Positions 40,301-50,010 of a DNA stretch of 50,218 bases are shown here, piece by piece (position 1 is the stretch's first letter; each line of letters starts with the position of its first letter). Made by a program: the position numbers and the translations under genes. The notes beneath the pieces are model-generated. The model was not told where the DNA came from. It did not search any database and saw nothing but the letters and a program-made list of their open reading frames with translations. Origin of the DNA: Chara braunii (Eukaryota > Streptophyta > Charophyceae > Charales > Characeae); NCBI GenBank assembly GCA_003427395.1, contig BFEA01000500.1, positions 1,062,644 through 1,112,861 of the forward strand. Direction: 5' to 3'.

Positions 40301-40617
40301 ACGAAATCAAAACTGACTTTTTTAGCCAAAATCCGGTCAGAATTTTTTGCTCCTGGGGGTCCGGCGTTCCCAAAACGCCAGACCCCCTGCATGTATCTGG
40401 TCTATGGTTGAGACCAGATATAATTTTTTTTTTATTATTATTATTTTTTTATCTGGTCTCAACCATAGACTTGATACATGTAGGGGGTCCAGCGTTTTGG
40501 GAACGCCGGACCCCCAGGAGCAAAAAATTCCGACCGGATTTCGGCAAAAAAAGTCAGTTTTGATTTCGTTCAAAAAATATAATATGTCCGTTTTGACGAA
40601 ATGGCTGTTCGGGGCAT
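40256..40617. mobile_element. Long near-perfect foldback with nested hairpins
   Basis: The left half (40256-40420) and right half (40450-40617) are inverted complements over about 165 bp with few mismatches. Landmarks are CGTCAAAACGGACATAT and AACGAAATCAAAACTGACTT at the left and their complements at the right. Inside each arm are smaller palindromes: GTCCGGCGTTCCCAAAACGC / GCGTTTTGGGAACGCCGGAC, and TATCTGGTCTATGG / AACCAGATA. The centre is an A/T run. It carries no ORF. It interrupts the extra ORF region of the retroelement. No target duplication could be read with confidence. Confidence 0.85.
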
Positions 40618-40619
40618 TA

Positions 40620-40915
40620 TTGATGTTCTTTTCTTTCAGCCCCGAACGGCGTCGGAGGAGGAAGCGGTACAGGAAGAAGAGGAAGAGGAGACCTCCAAAG
40701 AAGAGGGAAGCTACATCGAGTATAACGAGCAAGAACCAGGGGCGGTGAGCGAAGAAGAAGAAGAAGAAGAAGAAGAAGAAGAAGAAGAAGAAGGAAAAAA
40801 AAAAAAAGAAAAAAAAAAGAGGAATCCAAGTGGGAAAGCTTGGGAGAAGAGGTCGACTAGGCAGAAGTCCAAGAAAAGGATCCCGCGGCAGTCGCGTGAA
40901 GGAGGGAAGAGATAG
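40620..40915 (+). pseudogene. Acidic tail of the extra ORF
   Basis: In the same frame as the second part of the extra ORF, the stretch after the foldback encodes PRTASEEEAVQEEEEEETSK. A poly-Glu run from (GAA)n (40756-40794), a Lys-rich segment and a Ser/Arg-rich end follow. Low-complexity acidic and basic stretches like this are usually disordered. The poly-Glu length is governed by a microsatellite. The frame ends at 40915. Confidence 0.4.
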
Positions 40916-41928
40916 CGACAGGGAAGCGGTCGTTGGAGCACTCAAGCGGCACTAATTTGCCAATCCCGGATGACCCGGCGAGGGATCCTGAGCCGCCCGT
41001 GATTGAGGATGAGCTCCCTTCTGCAGAGACCTCAAGCGAGCCGGCGCGGAGGCGACAAAGCCGATCCCCCTCCCCTTCCCCCCGTCCCCCAGTTCGAACA
41101 CGTAGCGATGCGTGGTATCCGGCTACGTTCCCGGTCGTTATCCCGTCGTCCCCTTGATTTTCTGACCCTCCGACAGATCGATACCCAACTCTCCTTCCCT
41201 TATAAACCCTTCCCGACTTCCACCTTCCATCACTTATACGCCACTCGCCTCGCTATCACGGTGTACCCGCACCCCACCGCGAGATGCGCCTCCTCCTCTT
41301 TCTCCCTCCACATTCTTCTCTTCAGTGCCGCATGGCGGGGGTATAACTTGGTCGAAGTCTACTGCACGATCAAGGGAATTGTCCCCGCGTGCACGGACTA
41401 TGATTAGTTTCGCACGGCCTTGCTCCGCACCTTCCCTACCCTCTATCCCGACTACCTCGTTTCTCTCCCCCACAACGGTCACTGATTCTCCCGCATACAT
41501 CGCATTGTCAGGTATCAAGAGTTGCCGAAAACGGTTGCGGGGATGGAAAACTTTTTACCTCCACTCCCAAGTGACCCTCCCCCTCGCCATGCTCCCATGT
41601 ACCGACTCCCTTATCCTCTTCCTGCGGGTCATTAGCGTGATGACGGATCTGATGATGTGTCAACAGGATGAGTCTCACACTCATGACACGTGTAAATTGA
41701 CAAGATCCCCCCCCGCCATCTCCTCCGTCCATGGTTAGATTTCCGTTCTCGAGGAACTTGTAGGATAGAGCCCGCGTATGCCACGTTGGATGACTTCCAC
41801 ACTCTTACCGCACGGTAAGTGGCACGTAGAGAGCTCCGCGTCGTCGATCGATTAGAGAGATCGGTGCACGTCGTAACATCGAGCAAGTAGGAGCTTGCTG
41901 AAGATTGGAACCCCCTGGGCGTCACATA
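40916..41928. other. Region before the 3' LTR, no clear gene
   Basis: A plus-strand frame at 40933-41157 continues a Pro/Ser/Arg-rich composition (PARRRQSRSPSPSPRPP) and may be more of the extra ORF. After that nothing recognisable is seen. The last bases before the LTR, CCCTGGGCGTCACATA, form an inverted repeat with its TGTGACG start. No typical polypurine tract is visible. Confidence 0.4.
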
Positions 41929-42702
41929 TGTGACGAACCAATTTCTGTGCCGCGCGACTTTCTGTGCGAGGACAATGAGGGGTCCTGAGATGGGAAGGTT
42001 GGGCAAATTACAGAAGGAGGGTTGCGACGGAGTCCTCACTTCTTTCTTTTTCTTCGCTTCGCTTCTACCCCTTCGGCAGTGATGGGACAAACCCGGGGCA
42101 GACGGTTGAGTATGCACGCGCCGTTGGGCGCGATCCATAACGGTTGGCGATGGTTCTTTCTTGCTTCGCTGAGAGAAAAAGGAGGGGGAACTGAGATTTT
42201 TGGCGCGATGGTCGGCGGGAGCTTTCCGGTTTTCTTTTTAAATTTTCCTTTTAACCAAGCACAACCCCCGGGGGCTCTCAAAATTTTGATTTCTTTTTGC
42301 TTTTCCTCCGTCTCGTCCAAATTTCTCTGTTGCAATTTGAGTTTAGATAAGAACTTAGGACTTTTTGAACTTCATGTCGAGCGGTGCCTCTTTCTTGCAC
42401 GCATCTTCCAGCAGCGGGAACAAGGTTCTGACTGAGCGGCGCCCTTAATCTGGCATGCAACTGTAATCGGTGGGTGCGCGCCATTGTAACCGTATCTTTC
42501 TTCTTCTTCCCTCGCCTTCTTCCCGCCCTTTTCCCTTCTTTTTGCTACATTTGATGAGCCTGAGCGTTGCATGCCTAGATCCATGCGTGGAGAGAGGCTA
42601 CGTCCCCCACGCCGCGATCTGGCCATGCCAAGCATTGGCACTTCCTTCTCTGCTCCTCTTTCTAACCCCTGCAATCTCGCATCTTCACGGACGCATGCAT
42701 GC

Positions 42703-42708
42703 TATAAA
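42703..42708 (+). promoter_or_regulatory. LTR TATA box (copy B)
   Basis: GCTATAAATTTC after GCATGCATGC, as in copy A. The donor-like AG|GTGAGT follows 98 bp downstream. Confidence 0.7.
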
Positions 42709-42967
42709 TTTCGTCGGAGCGATTAGACAGCTCTCTTAAAAATTTTGGAAGTTTGAGGTTAGCGCGATCAGTGAGGGTCGGCTAATGAGCAAAGTGAGAG
42801 GTGAGTTGACGTGGGAGTTGGGCGACCCGACAAGCTGGTGCGAAGTGCGAGGGGTTGACGTGTAGGCCATGGCAGACTGTGGCGCACGGGCGAACCAGAC
42901 GGGCGCATGCGGGCTAAGCGGGGTGACAACTTCGTTGGTGGGTGCGAGACGACGGACTGTCCGCATC

Positions 42968-43044
<77 letters not shown>

Positions 43045-43897
43045 GGAAACAGGCGGATGTGGGATTAAAATCTTCTTTGTCTTTTCTCATTCCTTGTGTA
43101 TAAAATTTTGGCTCTGGGCGAGATGCCCTTGTTTTGCATTTTGACATTTCTTTCGACTTTGTGTGATGGGTGGCTTAACCTTTGTCTTCCCTCTTTCGTT
43201 TTTGCATTCGCTTGATGAGATGGGTCTAAGGATCTTGTAATGCTTGAATATCCGACGCGTTGCGTGTGATCCTGGATCATCCTGCGCTTTCAGCGTCGAT
43301 CTATTCTCCCTTGAATGATTGGTAGGTGAAAGTAGTTTGATGCTGCTGCGGTGCTTCGATGTATGTCTGGATGGCGATGAGATATCCCCCTGATGGCCCC
43401 ATAACTTCGTTTTGCTCGAACAGAAATGGTTGAGAGATCATTGCATGATAACATAAACCTTCTTTTGCATAGGTGATTGGTAAATGGACCGACCCACAGC
43501 GGACCAACCCCGCGAGTCTCCGTATAAGTGCGATCTAACGAGCGCAGCTTACACGCGCACCCCCGAGGCTGGCCCGCAACTCCGACACAGGTCAGGACTA
43601 ATTGAGGTCCCGACACCCTCAGACATACCGGGATCATTGAGTGTGTATGCTTTGTGCAAGACCAACACGGAACGAGATTGATAGCCTGAGGGAATTAGCG
43701 GCACGACTGAGCCGATACACTAACGGATCGCCCTTTGGTTATTTGCGGAGTTTAGGATCAGATCTGTTGGCCCTTGCGCATGCACGTGTAAAACAACAGC
43801 TGTCCGCGGACGTGCCATCTACACATGCGCCCACAAAACCCAGCCACGATCTCGCCCCGTAGGAAGATGTGTGTGCAGGAATTCGGTTGAACAAGAC

Positions 43898-44476
43898 ATG
43901 GAGATAAATTCCCCTTTCTGGATCACCGATCGAGAAAGCCTGAGGGACCCAGAATACCGAGCGTACTGGGAGAGGGAACATATCCCCCGACAGTGAATCC
44001 GACAAAGTCGCCACCTACAGAACCTTGGGTACCTCGAGTACCCCTGCCGGACTGAAAACGAGCGACTTTGCAGGGGCGACTTCCAACTGACAATCAACCG
44101 AGACTCACGGATTCCCGATTATCCCGACAACCAGAACCAACAATATATTCTAACCCCAGGCTTCGTTGCCATTACCACTGACTTCCCTCCCTACTATATT
44201 GTCCTTCCCTACCACCGGTTACTTGTGGTCCCCTGGGATTCCATAGCCCGGTTCTGGCCCCGTCCACCGTGCTCAGAGTGTCGGCAACCCGACGAGCATC
44301 GGCAGGCGAGTGTCGCGCAACGAGCCCATCCCAGGGCCGAGCGACGGGAATCCAGCTCGTCTTCGTCGAACCCCGAGACGTGCGACGGTTGGCAATGGTA
44401 CGAGCACTCCCACAGAGACGCTCGTAGCACCCCACCCCGGCCCAGGCAACATAATTGGTCATCACCCCAACTATGA
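43898..44476 (+). pseudogene. LTR-encoded ORF, copy B
   Basis: ATG at 43898 to TGA at 44474-44476 gives 193 codons, exactly the same length as copy C. The only internal stop is TGA at 43994-43996 (codon 33; CGA in the other copies, one transition). The sequence keeps FWITDRESLRDPEY, EYPCRTENERLC, LTPGFVAITTDFPP, LPYHRLLVVPWDS and CSEC, then a Ser-rich patch and a His/Arg/Ser/Pro-rich tail. No family is recognised. It ends about 160 bp before the LTR end. Confidence 0.6.
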
Positions 44477-44930
44477 GGCAAAAGACATTTGCACTCCTAC
44501 CCCTGAAACTTGCCACAGGAGATCCTTGTTCCGACCTGGGACTCCACCTCAAATCCCCAAATCTCCTTGGCACACCCCTTTTCGCACTTCCGGGTCCTTA
44601 TCCCACTCCGATCAGGAAGTCGCGCTGGGCGTGAGGTTGGTCCAGCACGTCTTCGTCGGACCCCGGGACGTGTGACGGTCGGAAGCGGTACGAGCATTCC
44701 CACAGAGACGCCCGTAGCACCTCACCCCCGCCCAGGCAGCAAAATCGGTCATCGCCCCAACTCTGAGCCAGAAGACGTTTGCACTCCTACCCGTGAAACT
44801 TGTCACAAGAGATCCCAGTTCCGACCTGGGACTCCACCCCAAATCCCCCAAAATCCTTGGCACACCCCTTTTTGCGTTTCTGGGCCCCCATCCCACTCCG
44901 ATCAGGAAGTCGCGCTGGGCGTGAGGTTGG
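44351..44930 (+). repeat. 290-bp tandem duplication at the end of LTR copy B
   Basis: 44351-44640 and 44641-44930 are direct copies, both ending CTGGGCGTGAGGTTGG. They differ at perhaps one position in ten. The second unit joins directly to pre-RT sequence, so gag and protease are deleted. The two units look like ends of different LTR copies joined by recombination. Confidence 0.8.
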
Positions 44931-45627
44931 TTTCGTGTTTAGCATTAAGGTAGCTCAACGAACTCGGGCCCTTATCCTGGGAGAACCGTTAGTACAGGTG
45001 TCACGGATGCCCGATTCTTTGGAACCCCCTCGGACCCTATACGAGGGAGCGACCCCACTGCTACCACGATACTTAGACAAGCGATCGTTTTGCGATGTTG
45101 CAGACATACCTCCCCGATCGCTCCTCACCATGGAAAAAAAAGTGAGATTACTGCGCCTAGGAGCGGAGACACGGGCTTCGGAACCCCCTGGGTATTCCGA
45201 AGTCTCGTTGTTCGAGATGGGAATACAAATTGCCGAAAGGCCAATAGATTCCCGGGACATCTAGGATGAGATAACCCCTGAAGAACACGTGGCCATCCGA
45301 GAGGAAGAAACTCAGATGGTCGCCACCGTGTTTTCTGTGCGGTCGGACAACTCCTTTATCTCCTCCCCGCCTCCGCGGGACGCGAGGATGATGCGCACGA
45401 AACGTATGACGGTCGTTATCCACGGGCAACCCTACGAGCTACATGTGCCACAATACGTACCCGACGAAACACACCGCCTGATTGCGGAAATCCTAAGGGA
45501 ATATCAGGGAGCGGTTAGCATAACGGACACGGACATCGGACTGTCACTAATCATCCAACACGAGATTCAGACAGGAAATCACCCCCCAATCCACTGCAAA
45601 CCGTATCGATATTCCCTCGCTGATTCA
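44931..45627 (+). pseudogene. Pre-RT region of Pol (truncated third copy)
   Basis: Collinear with 35390-36175 of the main element: ALILGEPLVQVSRMPDSLE, ...MRTKRMTVVIHGQPYELHV, and HEIQTGNHPPIHCKPYRYSL. It is more intact than the main copy here, with one stop (TAG at about 45262). It ends abruptly before RT at 45627, where the sequence changes to the minus-strand gag. Confidence 0.75.
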
Positions 45628-45740
45628 TGTGGAAGCAGCAAAACTTATCCCACTTCGCGGGGGGTTACGGAAAGAAAAGAACATCGATTATCCCACTTCG
45701 TCAGTGGGATAAGTTATGCTGCTTCCTCCGTAACCCCATA
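45628..45740. repeat. Inverted-repeat junction between two elements
   Basis: GGAAGCAGCAAAACTTATCC (45631-45653 with the final CAC) and its complement GGATAAGTTATGCTGCTTCC (to 45726) flank 50 bp. The right arm belongs to the gag end of the minus-strand copy. The left arm abuts the end of the plus-strand pre-RT fragment. Confidence 0.6.
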
Positions 45741-46861
45741 CGGGTTCACACCATTGTCCATTTCTTCCACCATCGTAGCCATTCGAACAGGTCCATTAGC
45801 GATCGGAGCCGTCGGCACTGGCGCGACTCCGATCCGAGGTTGTGCAGGTCGGTGGGGGCAATCTCGGGCTATATGTCCTTGCTGGTGACACGTATAACAA
45901 ACACTTGTGTTGGCCACTGCCCCTCCTACTGTTGGGGCAGGGGCTGTTCCTTGCATTCCTGGGGCTGCCCTAACGGTAATGGGACGCATCGACCTCATCA
46001 TTGATTCGATCCGTGCGTTGTGCTCGCGCTGCTCCTTTTTGCTTTCGTGCATAAAATTAACTTACGTTCGAGTTAATTCTAATATTGCGTTGGATTCGCT
46101 AGGTTGTGCATGGACATTCGAGGGAGGCGATGGTGTGGTCGCAGTGGGTAACCCTGTGATTGTATCGGGTATCGGCTTCTTGGTTGCAACGGTGCGACCT
46201 GTTCTAGGTAAGTAACGGGTCCGAAGACGAAACCCATATTTTCGAATTTGTTCTGAAGTGTTGCCAGCTCAGCCTTCGCCCGAGCCAGCTCCATGGAATC
46301 CCCGTCTGTCGCATGATCCTCGCTTTCCATCTCTTTAGCTTCGTCCATAAGCTGCTGCATGGTGTGGTTGATGGGGGGAAAATGCTTTCACAGTTTGACC
46401 CTCATCGCTCGACTTTGAAGCCCGTCGATAAATAAGTCTCTTCCTACCTTTTCGTCTCTCTCGGACTTGACAAACAGCCTATAGAACCTGCTGCGATGTT
46501 CTGTAACGGATTCAAGCGGTTTCTGCACACGATCTTTTATCATAAAGAAAGCCTGTTCAGGGTGGATGTAATCGAACCGATTTAGGAAGTCTCTCTCGAA
46601 CGCCAGGAGATCAATCCAGGCGTAGGTGCTAAACCAATGGTGTGCATCCCCTCCCAGTCTGGCGGGGATGTTGATCTGGGCTTCATCGTTATCGTACTGT
46701 TGAGCCCGTAGGGTGGCCAGTCATGCCCCGGCTAGGTGGTGCGCATCGTCGAAGAGATACAAATCAGGGGGAGCTGCAGGTGCGCGAACTCGGACAAGTG
46801 GGGCGGGGACAGGTGCCCCGCCTAACAGTACATTAACGTTTGGCGCTTGATTGGCGTTCAT
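45714..46861 (-). pseudogene. Ty3/gypsy Gag with zinc knuckle
   Basis: Starts MNANQAPNVNVLLGG at 46861. A capsid-like region follows: YLFDDAHHLAGA, INIPARLGGDAHHWF and PEQAFFMIKDRVQKPLESV, then EHRSRFYRLFVKSERDEK. After a frame change near 46065 it continues to the CCHC knuckle CYTCHQQGHIARDC (45858-45899) and a stop at TEEAA (45711-45713). TGA codons interrupt it near 46724 and near 46390. It lies just downstream of a primer binding site and an LTR of the large-LTR family on the same strand, so it is the most likely gag of that family. Gag binds element RNA and forms particles. Confidence 0.8.
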
Positions 46862-47004
46862 ATCGATGGCCTGTCTTTCGCCCGATCGACTCCTAAGTAT
46901 TATAGGATCGCAGCGCGGCGCGTTCTATTGTTTAAGTCGTCCTTTGTTCGCCAGATCGTCTGAGCGACTATTCTACTCGTTTCCCTGTAAGCTCGCCACG
47001 TGTC

Positions 47005-47017
47005 GGCTCCGATACCA
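47005..47017 (-). promoter_or_regulatory. Primer binding site, initiator Met tRNA type
   Basis: The minus strand reads TGGTATCGGAGCC directly after the LTR-closing GGGCGTGAGGT. Initiator Met tRNA primes most plant Ty3/gypsy elements. Its location fixes the LTR end at about 47018, and this is what shows that the ORF at 47179-47757 lies inside the LTR. Confidence 0.82.
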
Positions 47018-47178
47018 ACCTCACGCCCAGTGCGACTTCCTGATCGGAGTGGGATGGGGGCCCGGAAGTGCGAAAAGGGGTATGCCAGGGATTTTTGGGG
47101 ATTTGGGGTGGAGTCCCAAGTCGGAACAGAGATCTCCTGTGGCAAGTTTCAAGGGTAGGAGTGCAAGTGTCTTCCGAC

Positions 47179-47757
47179 TCAGAGTTGAGGTGATGATCGA
47201 TCGTGCTGCCTGGGCCGGGGTGGGGTGCTACGGATGTCTCTGTGGGAATGCTCATACCGCTGTCGACTGTCGCAAGTCTCGGGGTCCGACGAAGACAAGC
47301 TGGGTTCTCGTCGCTCGGTCTTGGGATGGGCTCGTTGCGCGACCCTCGCCTGCCGATGTTCGTTGGGCTGCTGACACTCCGGGCATGGCGGACGGGGCCA
47401 GAACCGGGATATGGAATCCCAGGGGACCACGAGTAACCGATGGTAAGGGAGGACGTTATAGTAGGGAGGGACGTCAGTGGTAATGGCAACGAAGCCTAAG
47501 GTTAGAAGATATTGTTGGTTCCGACTGTCGGGATAATTGGGGATCCGTAGGTCTCGGTTGATTGCCAGCTGGAAATCGCCCCTGCACAGCCGCTCGTTCT
47601 CAGTCCGGCAGGGGTACTCAAGGTACCCAGGGTTCCGTAGGTGGCGATGTTCTCGGATCCGCTGCTTGCGGATCTGTTCCCTCTCCCAATACGCTCAAGA
47701 TTTTGGGTCCCTCAGGCTTTCGCGATCGGTGATCCAGAGAGGGGAATCTATCGCCAT
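47179..47757 (-). pseudogene. LTR-encoded ORF, copy C
   Basis: ATG at 47757-47755 to TGA at 47181-47179, 193 codons including the stop, the same length as copy B. The single internal stop is TGA at codon 21 (47697-47695), a position that is a sense codon in copies A and B. The core motifs are all present: EYPCRTENERLC, FVAITTDVPP, LPYHRLLVVPWDS and CPEC. A Ser-rich patch and a Pro/Arg/His-rich tail follow. The first codons, MAIDSPLWITDRESLRD, match the other copies, supporting this start. Confidence 0.6.
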
Positions 47758-48616
47758 GTCTCGTTCAACCGAATTCATGCACACACATCTTCCTGCGGGG
47801 CGAGGTCGTAGCTGGCTTTTGCAGGCTCGCGTATAGATGGCAAGTCCATGGACAACTGCCGTCTTACACTCGCGTGCGCACCGGCCTGTTGCTCAGATCC
47901 TAAGACTGTGCAAATAATCACGGAACGGTCCATCAAAGTACCGGTTCAACCATGCAGCTAATTCCCTCAAGCTATCAATCTTGTTCCGTTTTGGACATTC
48001 ACAAAGCATGCACACCCAGCGGTCCCCGTATGGCGTCGGGACCTTAATTCGTCCAGACTCATATCGTAGATGGATATCCCGTCATTCACGTCGAGATCTG
48101 TAGTGCTAAGTCCATTCGGGGTTGCGGGCCTGTCTCGTGGGTGCGCGTGTAAGTCGCGCTCGTCAAGTCGCACTTACATGGGGACTCGCGGTGTTGGTCC
48201 GTTATGGATCGATCTATTAACCAATCACACATGCAAAAAGAAGGTTCATGTAATCATATAATAGTCTCTCAACCATTTTTGTTCGAGCAAAAGGCAATTA
48301 TGTGGCCATCAGGGGGATGTTTCATCGTCATCCAGACATACATCGAAGCACCGCCACAATATCAAACTCCTTTCACCTACCAATCATCCGGGGGAGAACA
48401 AGATTACTTGCAAAACATAGGGTATTCAAGCATTCAAGATCATCAGACCTATCTCATCAAGCGAATGCAAAACAAAAGAGGGAGGACAAAGATTGAACCG
48501 TACATCACACAAAACCGAAAGAAATGTCAAAATGCAAAACAAGGGCGTCTCGCCCGGAGCCAAAATTTTATATACAAGGACTGAGAAAAAGAAAATTGCA
48601 ATCCCAGAATCATTTG

Positions 48617-48624
<8 letters not shown>

Positions 48625-48700
<76 letters not shown>

Positions 48701-48702
48701 TC
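48625..48702. repeat. (TC)n microsatellite, left part
   Basis: About 38 units. Together with 48897-48957 it corresponds to the (GA)n of LTR copies A and B. An artificial insert separates the two parts. Confidence 0.95.
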
Positions 48703-48722
48703 TCTCCCACCCTCCCCCCCCC

Positions 48723-48760
48723 CTGTCTCTTATACACATCTAGATGTGTATAAGAGACAG
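48723..48760. other. Nextera junction adapter (assembly artefact)
   Basis: CTGTCTCTTATACACATCT is followed at once by its reverse complement AGATGTGTATAAGAGACAG, 38 bp in all. This is the Tn5 mosaic-end junction of Nextera mate-pair libraries, not biological sequence. Confidence 0.97.
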
Positions 48761-48896
48761 CATGTAGGGGGTCCAGCGTTTTGGGAACGCCGGACCCCCA
48801 GGAGCAAAAAATTCCGACCGGATTTCGGCAAAAAAAGTCAGTTTTGATTTCGTTCAAAAAATATAATATGTCCGTTTTGACGAAATGGCTGTTCGN
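48761..48896. other. Misplaced copy of 40477-40611 plus N
   Basis: The 135 bp after the adapter appear identical to 40477-40611, the right arm of the foldback in the main element. They end at an N (48896). A mate-pair read was probably used to fill a microsatellite gap. Frames crossing it should be ignored. Confidence 0.93.

Positions 48897-48957
<61 letters not shown>
48897..48957. repeat. (TC)n microsatellite, right part
   Basis: About 30 units. It continues the LTR sequence after the artefact. Confidence 0.95.
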
Positions 48958-48960
<3 letters not shown>

Positions 48961-49216
48961 ATGTGGACAGTCCGTTGTCTCGCACCCACCAACGAAGTTG
49001 TCACCCCGCTTAGTCGCATGCGACCGTCAGGTTTGCCCGTGTGCCACAGTCCGTCGTGGCCTACACGTCAACCCCGCGCACTAGGCACCAGCTCGTCGCG
49101 TCGCCCAACTCCCACATCAACTCACCTCTCACTTTGCACATTAGCCGACCCTCACTGATTGCGCTAACCTCGAGCTTCCAAAATTTTAAGAGAGTTATCT
49201 AATCGGGTCAACAAAA

Positions 49217-49222
49217 TTTATA
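49217..49222 (-). promoter_or_regulatory. LTR TATA box (copy C)
   Basis: The minus strand reads CCTATAAATTTTG. The donor-like AG|GTGAGT follows about 97 bp downstream, as in the other copies. Confidence 0.65.
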
Positions 49223-50010
49223 GGGTGCATATGTGCGAGAAGATGCGAAATTGCATGGATTGGAAAGAGGAGCAGAGAAGGAAGTGCCTACGCTTGGCGT
49301 GGACGGATCGCGGCATGGGGGACGTAGCCACTCTCCACGCATCGATCTAGGCATGCATTGCTCAGGTCAATCAAATGCGGCAAAAAGAAGGGAAAAGGGC
49401 GGGAAGAAGGCGAGGGAACAAGAAGAAAGATACAGTTACAATGGCGCCCGCCCAATGATTACAGCTGCACGCAACATTTAGGGCGCCGCTTAGTCAGAAC
49501 TTCGTTCCCGCCGCAGGAAGATGCGCGCAAGAAAGAGACGCCGCTCGACAAGAAATTCAAAAAGTCCTAAATTTCTATCTGAACTCGAAATTGCAACAAA
49601 AAATTCTGACGAGACGGAAGAAAAGCAAAACAGAAAGCAAAATTTCGAGAGCCCTCGGGGACTCGCTTTTAGTTAAAAGAAAAATTTAAAAAGAAACCAG
49701 AAAGCTCTCGCGCGATCATCACACAAAAAATCTCAGTTCCCTTTTTTTACTCCCAGCAGAGCAATAAAAAACCATCGCCAACCGTTATTTATCGCGCCCA
49801 ACGGGGCGTGCACACTCGACCGTTTGTCCCGGGCCTATCCCATCACCGCCGAAGGAGAAGGAGCAAAGCGAAGGAAAAGATAGAAGCGAGGACAGCGACG
49901 CAATTTACCCGTCGATCCCACCCCCTTGTAATTTGCCCAACCCTCCCGTCTCACGACCCCTCATTGTCATCGCGCAAAAAGTCGTGCGGCACAGAAAGTG
50001 GTTCGTCACA

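Larger units (their letters stand above)
32011..44640 (+). mobile_element. Large-LTR Ty3/gypsy element (full-length frame, decayed)
   Basis: 5' LTR 32011-34670, then protease, a pre-RT region, RT, RNase H, a PHD-like finger, integrase with a C-terminal GKL.P.F.G module, an extra downstream ORF, then the 3' LTR from 41929. The span is about 12.6 kb. The PR-RT-RH-IN order is that of Ty3/gypsy. The usual gag and primer site between LTR and protease are missing; the LTR end is joined directly to protease, which indicates a deletion. The gag of this family is probably that at 45714-46861 (minus), which follows a related LTR. Scattered stops show decay. The two LTRs differ noticeably, so they may not be an original pair. 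Confidence 0.85.
41929..44640 (+). repeat. Large LTR, copy B
   Basis: It begins TGTGACGAACC at 41929 and ends with CTGGGCGTGAGGTTGG at 44640. It is collinear with copy A: the TATA box is at 42703, the donor AG|GTGAGT at 42801 and a (GA)n of about 36 units at 42971-43040. The LTR ORF is at 43898-44476. The last 290 bp are duplicated in tandem (44641-44930). Confidence 0.85.
47018..50010 (-). mobile_element. Large LTR, copy C (5' LTR of a minus-strand element)
   Basis: On the minus strand it starts TGTGACGAACC at 50010 and ends at the primer site. It is about 2.99 kb including a 173-bp assembly artefact at 48723-48895. The order matches copies A and B: opening block, TATA box (49222-49217), donor AG|GTGAGT (49127-49120), CT/GA microsatellite, LTR ORF and closing block. 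Confidence 0.85.

Noticed and set aside
33955-46726. Possible stop-codon reassignment (many TGA/TAG inside good frames)
   Set aside because: The stops fall at different places in different copies, include all three stop codons and often correspond to CGA, CAG or TGG in another copy. Ordinary mutation of dead elements explains them.
48426-49019. Minus-strand ORF of 197 codons
   Set aside because: It runs through GA repeats, the sequencing adapter, a misplaced fragment and an N.
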